From the NCBI GenBank assembly GCA_030634925.1, contig DAOVZV010000025.1, positions 1 through 8,985 of the forward strand: a stretch of DNA of 8,985 bases. The letters run 5' to 3'. This DNA is from Sulfurovum sp. Its GTDB lineage: Bacteria; Campylobacterota; Campylobacteria; Campylobacterales; Sulfurovaceae. The translations under genes were made by a program, and so were the position numbers. Below are positions 1-4,963 of the stretch, piece after piece. The notes beneath the pieces were generated by a model. The model had not been told where the DNA came from. It was given only the letters and a program-made list of their open reading frames with translations, and made no database searches. Position 1 is the first letter of the stretch, and every line of letters begins with the position of its first letter.

Positions 1-1409
1 ATGTCTTTGCATTTTTTGGCGATATAATTACCTACCTTTACATCTTGTGGATGTCCCTTGATACGCAGTTTGCCTACAGGCATATCGTATTTGTCTTTGT
101 GTATTGGGTCTAGGCTTACAAAGCAGTCATCAGTTGGTAGCCAATCATTAAATATCTCAAAACGGATGCTTTTTTGATTTTTAAACCTATCTACTAGAAG
201 TGTTCCCAAATCTTTGCCCCAAACTAATTTGCCATTTTTGTACAAATCTTTTCTAGCACGAGTTACTTTATTTTGATGTTCAAACATAAACTCAACCGAA
301 CCACCCTTGAACTTGCCACTCCACCAATCATCTATAAAATACCAATCAAGTATAGAACGATTTATAAATAGACCTTTTGTCATAAGCTCATCTGCTGTTA
401 TCTCTTTGAGACTATCCAGATGAAGCTCACCCTGACCAGCTCCACCACCTGAGAATATCAGATTTTTACCTAGTTCTCCACTGCTATTTCCTAGTCCATT
501 TGGACTATATTTATTGGATGAATTGAGTAACAGTCTAACGCTCTCATGGGCTTGTGACGCTACTACAAATATCTTGCCTTTTATCTTTTTTTCTTTATTT
601 GTGATAGTATCTACTCCTATGGCATACTCTACTTTATCTGCTCTATTAGAGTGTAGGTATTTGATATGAGTGTTGCTAATTAGAGTTAGATTACCTGTAG
701 CCAATGCAGGTTTGATTAGAGACTCTGTAGAGTTGCCTTTTGCTCCTGAACTACATCCGAAACTACCACATAGATTGGAGTAATAGCAACCATCCCTATC
801 TCCTTTGGATTGAGATAGTATAGCCCTAGGAGTTACCAAAGGAGTAAAGCCTAGTTTTTTGCAACTCTTTTCCAATAGTCTAACTACACCATTTTCATCT
901 GTTGGTGGTTGATAGAACTTTTGGCTTCTGTGTGGTTCAAATGGATGTTTTTGATACTTTCCTGATATTCCAACTATCTCTTCTGTCATAGTATAATATG
1001 GTTCTAACTCATCATAAGATATAGGCCAATCTACTATATTTGCCCCTTCTATCTCTCCATACTTGCTATATAATCTAAAGTCATCAGGATGCATACGGTG
1101 CAACATCCCACTCATCAAATTGGATGAGCCTCCTACTATATTGCCATTCCAAAAGCTCCATCCTGATTGATGTGTAGGAGTAGCTACCCACTTGCCATCT
1201 ATCTCCTCTTCTATAGTGTGATATTCATCAAATAGATTAGGAGTTACTATCTCTCTCCTACAATATGCTAGTTCATCTTTGGTAAACTCATCTTTGGTTA
1301 TGAGCCTACCTTTCTCTATGATAGCTACCTTGTAACCAGCTTTGGACAAGCTATATGCCACAGCTCCTCCACTAGCACCTGAGCCTATTATCACTACATC
1401 ATAAATCAT
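1..1409 (-). CDS. GMC-family FAD-dependent dehydrogenase, large subunit (gluconate dehydrogenase-like), C-terminus cut off by window edge
   Basis: My translation of the minus strand from the ATG at 1409 is open for 469 codons to the window edge, so the gene is partial. The N-terminus is a Rossmann FAD site (DVVIIGSGASGGA, residues 4-16, ending in the E32-K33 dinucleotide-binding acid). A second GMC signature, VGGSSN followed by R105 and HPDDF, covers residues 92-111. A cysteine-rich segment has C208, C214 and C219 followed by SSGAK, as in membrane-associated sugar and alcohol dehydrogenases of this family. The C-terminal part with the catalytic His/Asn pair lies outside the window. There is no signal peptide; in this family the large subunit is usually exported with a Tat-signal small subunit, which here is encoded directly upstream with an ATGA overlap. 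The best-known Campylobacter relative is the Cj0414/Cj0415 gluconate dehydrogenase. The substrate is not determined by the sequence; other polyols or sugars are possible. Confidence 0.9.
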   Translation of the reverse strand, partial: MIYDVVIIGSGASGGAVAYSLSKAGYKVAIIEKGRLITKDEFTKDELAYCRREIVTPNLFDEYHTIEEEIDGKWVATPTHQSGWSFWNGNIVGGSSNLMSGMLHRMHPDDFRLYSKYGEIEGANIVDWPISYDELEPYYTMTEEIVGISGKYQKHPFEPHRSQKFYQPPTDENGVVRLLEKSCKKLGFTPLVTPRAILSQSKGDRDGCYYSNLCGSFGCSSGAKGNSTESLIKPALATGNLTLISNTHIKYLHSNRADKVEYAIGVDTITNKEKKIKGKIFVVASQAHESVRLLLNSSNKYSPNGLGNSSGELGKNLIFSGGGAGQGELHLDSLKEITADELMTKGLFINRSILDWYFIDDWWSGKFKGGSVEFMFEHQNKVTRARKDLYKNGKLVWGKDLGTLLVDRFKNQKSIRFEIFNDWLPTDDCFVSLDPIHKDKYDMPVGKLRIKGHPQDVKVGNYIAKKCKD

Positions 1410-1903
1410 ATTATATATCTCTTTTGGGGTCTAGGAGAACCACCATAAGAGTCTATAGCACTCCATCCCTTTTGGTCTATATTTGCTCCATATATTGGGT
1501 CACAAAACATCCCCTCAATAGCAAATGTCATCATATTTGATAGCCAACTTTTACCATAGCTTGTGGCTTCATATTCTCTTAGTGCTTTCTCTTTTTGCTC
1601 GTTATCATAAGATATAAATCTATCTTTTTCTTCTCTTTTCAATTTTTTTGCACCATCTATTATAAATACCCTTATATCCTTGTCAAAGCTAGAATGCTTC
1701 ATCGTATCATACAAAAATCCTATGATATTCATAGACTTAGCAGATGGTATATCGCTACCATAAGGAAACATAATCATAAGCACAGCCTCCAAAGTAGGCT
1801 TAATATCATTAAACTCTTTGTCAAAACTATCCATATCTTCTGCTTTGAGATATGTAGAGACTCCAACAATGGTACTAAATAGCAAAAAATTTCTTCTTTT
1901 CAA
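1406..1903 (-). CDS. Small Tat-signal subunit of GMC dehydrogenase (gluconate 2-dehydrogenase subunit 3 family)
   Basis: This 165-residue protein starts KRRNFLLF followed by a hydrophobic stretch and a possible cleavage site near LKAED (about residue 22), a twin-arginine type signal. The C-terminal part has the FCDPIYGANIDQKGW and GGSPRPQ segments (about residues 133-159), typical of gluconate 2-dehydrogenase subunit 3. That protein pairs with a GMC flavoprotein and carries it across the inner membrane. The start codon is TTG at 1901-1903. An in-frame TAA lies four codons upstream, and AAAGAGA is suitably placed as ribosome binding site; the next ATG (residue 24) would remove the signal. The TGA stop overlaps the ATG of the flavoprotein gene (ATGA), implying translational coupling and a fixed subunit ratio. 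It is shorter than the usual 180-240 residues for this family. Its cytochrome c partner, if any, is not in the window. Confidence 0.85.
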   Translation of the reverse strand: MKRRNFLLFSTIVGVSTYLKAEDMDSFDKEFNDIKPTLEAVLMIMFPYGSDIPSAKSMNIIGFLYDTMKHSSFDKDIRVFIIDGAKKLKREEKDRFISYDNEQKEKALREYEATSYGKSWLSNMMTFAIEGMFCDPIYGANIDQKGWSAIDSYGGSPRPQKRYII

Positions 1904-1944
1904 GTTATCTCTTTAAATATTATAAATATTTTACATAGTTAGGA

Positions 1945-1951
1945 TATTATA
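1945..1951. promoter_or_regulatory. Overlapping divergent -10 elements
   Basis: The 77-bp gap between the divergent genes at 1903 and 1981 carries TATTAT (1945-1950) on the plus strand and TATAAT (1951-1946) on the minus strand. They overlap almost completely. Each places its expected start point about 25-35 nt upstream of its gene. Neither has a clear -35 box, as is common in Campylobacterota. If both are used, polymerase could occupy only one at a time. A second minus-strand TATAAT at 1924-1919 would leave almost no leader and is less likely. Confidence 0.4.
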
Positions 1952-1980
1952 CAACTACACACCAAAAATAAGGATTAGAT

Positions 1981-2199
1981 ATGAAAAAAGTATTGATTTT
2001 ACTAAGTGCGTTAGCTTTGAGTTTCTCTCTTTCTGTAGCAAATGCAGATGCCAAAACAGACACAGATAAACCAAAAATGAAATGTGCTGCTGGGAAATGT
2101 GGAGCTAGTATGAAAGATGTCAAAAAAGATGTAGAAAAAGAAGCTCCAAAAAAAGAAGCTCCTTCAAAAATGAAATGTGCTCCTGGAAAATGTGGATAA
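1981..2199 (+). CDS. Small secreted protein with two KCxxGKCG motifs, HvfA/bufferin-like
   Basis: This is a 72-residue protein. Residues 1-22 form a Sec signal peptide (KK, then a hydrophobic core, ending ANA before D23). The mature part is lysine-rich and has only four cysteines, all in two near-identical motifs: KMKCAAGKCG (C35, C40) and KMKCAPGKCG (C66, C71), the second ending at the C-terminus. The linker between them is a charged K/E/P stretch. The GKCG unit resembles the EGKCG repeats of HvfA-type RiPP precursors, whose cysteines are modified by a multinuclear iron oxidase (DUF692/MNIO, HvfB) with partner HvfC to make copper-binding peptides. No DUF692 or HvfC-like gene lies in this window, so modification is inference; unmodified thiols could also bind metal. 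Ribosome binding site AAGGA precedes the ATG by about 7 nt. Confidence 0.75.
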   Translation: MKKVLILLSALALSFSLSVANADAKTDTDKPKMKCAAGKCGASMKDVKKDVEKEAPKKEAPSKMKCAPGKCG

Positions 2200-2277
2200 T
2201 CTACACATAAAACCTCTTCAATGAGTTCCTAGTCTGTAATAAGATGAAGAACTCCACAATTCTTCCCTAAATCATTG

Positions 2278-2283
2278 TATAAT
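2278..2283 (+). promoter_or_regulatory. Probable -10 box of lipoprotein/FTR-rhodanese operon
   Basis: TATAAT lies 31 bp upstream of the lipoprotein ATG at 2315, giving an expected start near 2290 and a leader of about 25 nt that contains the AAGGA ribosome binding site (2305-2309). No good -35 hexamer is visible. Confidence 0.5.
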
Positions 2284-2314
2284 ATCCCAAAATAAAACTA
2301 CAAAAAGGATATCT

Positions 2315-2806
2315 ATGCAACACTTGATTATTATACTTATATTACTATCGCTTACTTCTTGTGACAATGTCCAAGAGGAACAAGATAAAAAAGATGCACA
2401 AATGGTACAACAAATCCGTGCAGAGATGTTGGCAGAGTATGAAGCCCAAAAGATTAGAGACAAGCAAGAGTGGGAGAAAAACCTACAAGCCAAACAGAAA
2501 GAAAATACTACACCTACAGAACCCAAAAAAGAGAGTAAACTCTCACAAGCAGGTATCAATATCACCAAAGATAATATATCTATAGATACAAATAAGACCA
2601 AAAAGTTTATAGGTGAACTAACACAAAAGATAGATGCAAATATCCAAAAAATATCCACAGACCTAGAAAAAGGTATCATAGATGCCAAAGAAGCAGGAAT
2701 AGTAATAAGTGAAAAACATATATCTATTGACCTAAACAAAACTCAAAACCTAATCGAAGATTGGGGTCAAAAGATACAAATATTCGTAAACCAATTTGAA
2801 AAATAA
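2315..2806 (+). CDS. Predicted lipoprotein with duplicated C-terminal segment, function unknown
   Basis: I do not recognise a family for this 163-residue protein. It begins with a short lipoprotein signal ending in the lipobox LTSC, so C16 is the predicted lipidated residue. Residues about 18-65 are strongly charged (E, K, Q rich) and look helical or coiled-coil. A proline-containing linker follows (about 66-78). The rest is a two-copy repeat with a 48-residue period: AGINI...ISIDTNKT...QKI (79-106) and AGIVI...ISIDLNKT...QKI (127-154), identical at 15 of 28 positions. ATG at 2315 has AAGGA at good spacing. The stop is 9 bp from the next gene, whose ribosome binding site overlaps this stop, so the two are very probably co-transcribed. 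That suggests, but does not show, a link to thiol or persulfide chemistry. The protein would be anchored in the periplasm. Confidence 0.85.
   Translation: MQHLIIILILLSLTSCDNVQEEQDKKDAQMVQQIRAEMLAEYEAQKIRDKQEWEKNLQAKQKENTTPTEPKKESKLSQAGINITKDNISIDTNKTKKFIGELTQKIDANIQKISTDLEKGIIDAKEAGIVISEKHISIDLNKTQNLIEDWGQKIQIFVNQFEK
2549..2776 (+). repeat. Two-copy coding repeat within the lipoprotein
   Basis: Codons 79-106 (2549-2632) and 127-154 (2693-2776) encode similar 28-residue units built around ISIDxNKT, with a 48-codon period. The units match at 15 of 28 amino acids and have diverged at the DNA level, so this is an old intragenic duplication rather than a recent tandem copy. Confidence 0.8.
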
Positions 2807-2815
2807 AGGAAAAAT

Positions 2816-3556
2816 ATGCAACCTATAGATATGAACTCTGATGAGTTCAAAACAGAACTAGCCAAAACAACCAAATTCGTAGATAAAATCTACAAACAGT
2901 TTAACTTTGCACCAAACCCAAATGAAGATGTCAATGAAGGCGTTACAATGGGACTTGCTAGAAACAAGATAATCTATGGAAAAAGATTTTGTCCTTGTTT
3001 TATGGTAGTAGGTGAGACAAAAGAGGAGCAGAAAACTCCAGAAAACCGTATCTGTCCGTGTAAACCAGCACTAGAAAAAGAGATACCAGAAGATGGTCTT
3101 TGTCATTGTGGAATATTCTGTTCACCAGAATACGCACAAGCCCAAAAAAAACAAGATGAGATAGAAGAGATAGTTCACCAACACTCAAAAGGTCTAACAG
3201 CAGAACAAGCTCAAACTCTTTTGAAAAAGAAACAACTAGATGGTGATGAACTAGAAGCTCTCTTAGAAGCCAAAAATTTGGGAATGATTGATTTTACATT
3301 GGTTGATGTGAGAGAACTTATGGAATTTAAGATGGGTCATATCGTAGGAACTGATACTCTAGTACCTACATCACAATTCTATGCAAAAGTAGAAGAAGAG
3401 TTAGCAGACAAAAAATCACAAGCTATCATACTATATTGTCATACAGGTAGCCGTAGTTATCAAGTACAACACGCTATGGAAGGTTTGGGATTTGAACTAG
3501 TAGGAAATCTACAATCTGGTATTATAGCATATCATGGTGATACTCAAAAAGGGTAA
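2816..3556 (+). CDS. Fusion of ferredoxin:thioredoxin reductase catalytic-type domain and rhodanese domain
   Basis: This 246-residue cytoplasmic protein has two domains. Residues about 10-105 match the catalytic (beta) subunit of ferredoxin:thioredoxin reductase, with the CPC (59-61), CPC (80-82), CHC (96-98) pattern that in that family holds a [4Fe-4S] cluster next to a redox-active disulfide; C102 is an extra cysteine. Spacings between the motifs are a little longer than in the plant enzyme. Residues about 126-240 form a rhodanese domain with LVDVRE (162-167), MGHI and the active-site loop CHTGSRS (nucleophile C208, R213), expected to carry a persulfide. The fusion suggests that the Fe-S/disulfide site reduces or transfers sulfur to or from the rhodanese cysteine; this is inference. 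No FTR variable subunit is nearby, and none is expected for the stand-alone FTR-like proteins of anaerobes. RBS AAAGGA overlaps the preceding stop. Confidence 0.9.
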   Translation: MQPIDMNSDEFKTELAKTTKFVDKIYKQFNFAPNPNEDVNEGVTMGLARNKIIYGKRFCPCFMVVGETKEEQKTPENRICPCKPALEKEIPEDGLCHCGIFCSPEYAQAQKKQDEIEEIVHQHSKGLTAEQAQTLLKKKQLDGDELEALLEAKNLGMIDFTLVDVRELMEFKMGHIVGTDTLVPTSQFYAKVEEELADKKSQAIILYCHTGSRSYQVQHAMEGLGFELVGNLQSGIIAYHGDTQKG

Positions 3557-3558
3557 TA

Positions 3559-3592
3559 TTTGGGAAGTGGGGCTTATCTAGCCTCGCCCAAA
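3559..3592. terminator. Hairpin between convergent operons
   Basis: TTTGGG (3559-3564) pairs with CCCAAA (3587-3592), and GGGGC (3569-3573) pairs with GCCTC (3581-3585, one G-U), around the loop TTATCTA. It sits between the stop of the FTR-rhodanese gene and the stop of rplT, where a bidirectional terminator is expected. Neither side is followed by a convincing U-tract, so efficiency is uncertain. Confidence 0.5.
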
Positions 3593-3611
3593 AGATGGAC
3601 GAGTATTTTGG

Positions 3612-3968
3612 TTATTTAGCCAAAGCATCTTTCGAAGCATCTGCTATTTTTACAAAACTTTCAGGAGCATTCATAGCCATATCTGCTAGTATTTTTCTAT
3701 CTAGTTCGATATTTGCCAATTTCAATCCGTGCATAAATGTAGAATAGTTCATACCATTCAATCTAGCAGCTGCATTGATACGAACAATCCATAATCTTCT
3801 AAAATCTCTCTTTTTTTGTCTTCTATCTCTATAAGCATATACCATTGAGCGTTCAAGTTGCTCTTTTGCTTTTCTAAAATGCTTTCTTCTTCCACTATAG
3901 AAGCCTCTAGCTTGTTTCAATAATTTTCTATGTCTTCTGTGTCTTACGACACCTGTTTTTACTCTCAT
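3612..3968 (-). CDS. rplT: 50S ribosomal protein bL20
   Basis: This 118-residue protein is full length for bL20. It has the very basic N-terminal extension that threads into 23S rRNA ([17 protein letters not shown], then [13 protein letters not shown]) and the conserved core [13 protein letters not shown] and [10 protein letters not shown]. bL20 binds 23S rRNA early in large-subunit assembly and in several bacteria represses its own mRNA. The start at 3968 has AAAGGA upstream (TAAAGGAAAAC before ATG). It follows rpmI on the same strand after a 117-bp spacer, unusually long for this gene pair and containing hairpins that could carry autoregulation. No other member of the usual infC cluster follows; the next gene downstream is convergent. 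Confidence 0.98.
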   Translation of the reverse strand: MRVKTGVVRHRRHRKLLKQARGFYSGRRKHFRKAKEQLERSMVYAYRDRRQKKRDFRRLWIVRINAAARLNGMNYSTFMHGLKLANIELDRKILADMAMNAPESFVKIADASKDALAK

Positions 3969-3992
3969 GGTTTTCCTTTACCTTATACTTGT

Positions 3993-4069
3993 ACTCTCAC
4001 TTGCAGTGGAGTTTTAGTAGGTGTCAAACATTATCTCTGTTCGAACTTGCCCCTTATCGGGGGAATAAT
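3993..4069 (-). promoter_or_regulatory. Structured rpmI-rplT spacer, candidate bL20 regulatory leader
   Basis: The spacer between rpmI and rplT can form two hairpins. One is ACTC-(T)-CACT, TGC loop, AGTG-GAGT at 3993-4012: eight pairs with one bulge, about 25 nt before the rplT start codon. The other is CCCC-TTATC-GGGG at 4050-4062. Next to it is the perfect palindrome GTTCGAAC (4039-4046), and ATTAT/ATAAT (4030-4034/4065-4069) can close both. bL20 is known to autoregulate through mRNA structures in Bacillus and E. coli; that this spacer does so is inference. Neither hairpin is followed by a U-tract on the transcribed strand. Confidence 0.35.
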
Positions 4070-4085
4070 CAAAATCTAACTAATA

Positions 4086-4277
4086 TTAGTTAATCATCTC
4101 TTTGATATTTTTAGCATCAGCACTATCTACATACTTAGGGCTTTTCATACTTCTATGGTGACCACCATCAACCTTAGTCAATATATGACTTCTAAAGGCA
4201 GTTCCTCTTTTTATTTTACCACTTTTTTTGACTTTGAAACGCTTAACAGCACCTTTTACACTTTTCATCTTTGGCAT
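4086..4277 (-). CDS. rpmI: 50S ribosomal protein bL35
   Basis: This is a 63-residue protein starting [16 protein letters not shown], with [16 protein letters not shown] and a basic C-terminal half, characteristic of bL35. The start at 4277 is chosen because the family begins MPKMK and GGAG lies 7 nt upstream; an in-frame ATG at 4307 would add ten atypical residues and has no ribosome binding site. bL35 is a late-assembling large-subunit protein. It is followed by rplT, the standard partner. In most bacteria infC lies directly upstream, but here the upstream side is a promoter region and a divergent lipoprotein gene, so infC is elsewhere in this genome. Confidence 0.97.
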   Translation of the reverse strand: MPKMKSVKGAVKRFKVKKSGKIKRGTAFRSHILTKVDGGHHRSMKSPKYVDSADAKNIKEMIN

Positions 4278-4298
4278 AAGCTTACTCCATTGTTTATT

Positions 4299-4333
4299 TT
4301 TTATCAACTGATAAAATTTTGGGAGGTATTATA
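4299..4333 (-). promoter_or_regulatory. rpmI-rplT promoter and leader hairpin
   Basis: On the minus strand TATAAT (4333-4328) follows GG, with an expected start near 4321 and a leader of about 44 nt. The leader contains a seven-pair hairpin, TTTTATC-AGTT-GATAAAA (4316-4299), ending about 20 nt before the rpmI start codon and leaving the GGAG site free. This supports rpmI-rplT having its own promoter here rather than being read from infC. Confidence 0.5.
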
Positions 4334-4422
4334 TCCAAATAGTATTAAATTTACTGTGTTGAAGTTAATTAACAAGTAATTATAATCTGATAGATAACTC
4401 TTTACTTTATATAGGAGAAATT

Positions 4423-4431
4423 TGTTATAAT
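4423..4431 (+). promoter_or_regulatory. Extended -10 promoter of the small lipoprotein gene
   Basis: TG-T-TATAAT (4423-4431) is a perfect extended -10. A TTTACT-like -35 at 4401-4406 is weak and too far (19 bp). Expected start is near 4438, giving a leader of about 50 nt. Confidence 0.55.
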
Positions 4432-4432
4432 T

Positions 4433-4462
4433 GAGTTAATGAATTTAGAGTTAATTAAATTC
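4433..4462 (+). repeat. Direct and inverted repeat at the transcript start
   Basis: GAGTTAAT occurs twice, at 4433-4440 and 4448-4455. The second copy lies in the loop of the inverted repeat GAATTTA (4441-4447) / TAAATTC (4456-4462). The element sits at or just after the predicted transcription start, so it could be an operator or a 5' leader hairpin. All of it is AT-rich, so chance is possible. A separate perfect palindrome, GTTAATTAAC, is at 4364-4373 between the divergent promoters. Confidence 0.4.
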
Positions 4463-4487
4463 AAATTTAATATTAAAGGAGATAATT

Positions 4488-4910
4488 ATGTTAAGAGTTT
4501 TAACTAGTTTATTGATTATGTTATTTGTTATGGGATGTTCTGGAGGTGACTCTAGCGATAGTAGTGTATATAAGAATGGAAGTATCACACATACAGATGG
4601 TTTTGATTTTTCAGCAGATTCTACTGCTACTTGGGAAAATCAAGATGTATATAGTATGGGCAGTACTATTATGTTGGCAGATACTATAATTGAAAAGATA
4701 TATAATGCAGGTAAAGTTGAATTGGATAGTATCTCTAGTGTAGATGAGAGTAAATTTACTGATGACACTTCTATAGAAGTAGAAGTAGATTATGTTTATA
4801 TTTTAAAAGCTAGAGATGGTTATGTTAAATTTAAGGTAATTTCAATCTCTGATGATTTTGATACAGGAATTACTATAGAGTATAAATATAGTACAACAAC
4901 TACATTTTAA
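4488..4910 (+). CDS. Small predicted lipoprotein, function unknown
   Basis: I do not recognise a family for this 140-residue protein. It has a lipoprotein signal peptide with lipobox VMGC (C17 lipidated), then a Gly/Ser/Asp-rich linker (GGDSSDSS). The mature part is acidic and rich in S, T, D and Y, with alternating hydrophobic/polar stretches near the end (VEVDYVYILKARDGYVKFKVISI, about residues 97-119, split as VEVDYVYIL and YVKFKVISI) suggesting a beta-strand fold. The residues after +1 (SGGD) do not carry the Asp at +2 used for inner-membrane retention in enterics, but that rule is uncertain in this phylum. The start has a strong AAAGGAG site at 4475-4481. It is a single-gene unit with its own promoter and a convergent hairpin downstream, so neighbours give no functional clue. 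Confidence 0.85.
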   Translation: MLRVLTSLLIMLFVMGCSGGDSSDSSVYKNGSITHTDGFDFSADSTATWENQDVYSMGSTIMLADTIIEKIYNAGKVELDSISSVDESKFTDDTSIEVEVDYVYILKARDGYVKFKVISISDDFDTGITIEYKYSTTTTF

Positions 4911-4923
4911 ACTGCTATTTCTT

Positions 4924-4953
4924 TATATATCCACAACTTTTTGTGGGTATATA
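4924..4953. terminator. Strong hairpin between convergent lipoprotein and alr genes
   Basis: A 13-pair stem (4924-4936 with 4941-4953, one G-U pair at 4930/4947) closes the four-base loop CTTT. It lies 13 bp after the lipoprotein stop and 10 bp beyond the alr stop, so it is well placed to end both transcripts. No clear U-tract follows on either strand. Confidence 0.6.
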
Positions 4954-4963
4954 GTCCAAAACT

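Noticed and set aside
2223..2265. Two small overlapping hairpins (GAGTTC/GAACTC and GAAGAA/TTCTTC) after the HvfA-like gene, as terminator or switch.
   Set aside because: Each has only six pairs, the first with a 20-base loop, and neither is followed by a U-tract. Too weak to call.
2272..2739. A 155-codon open frame on the minus strand.
   Set aside because: It is antisense to the lipoprotein gene, which has a lipobox, ribosome binding site, promoter and operon context. The antisense product is a hydrophobic, Ser/Ile/Cys-rich artefact.
4034..4070. GTTCGAAC next to a CCCC/GGGG hairpin looks like part of a tRNA T-arm.
   Set aside because: The bases beside TTCGAAC do not form a five-pair T stem on either strand, and no acceptor or anticodon stem can be drawn around it.
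4278..4307. An upstream ATG for rpmI at 4307.
   Set aside because: The family starts MPKMK, at 4277, with GGAG seven bases before it. The extra ten residues overlap the leader hairpin.
4155..4379. A 74-codon plus-strand open frame across rpmI and its upstream region.
   Set aside because: Most of it is antisense to rpmI, it lacks a ribosome binding site, and its product is low-complexity Phe/Thr/Lys-rich sequence.
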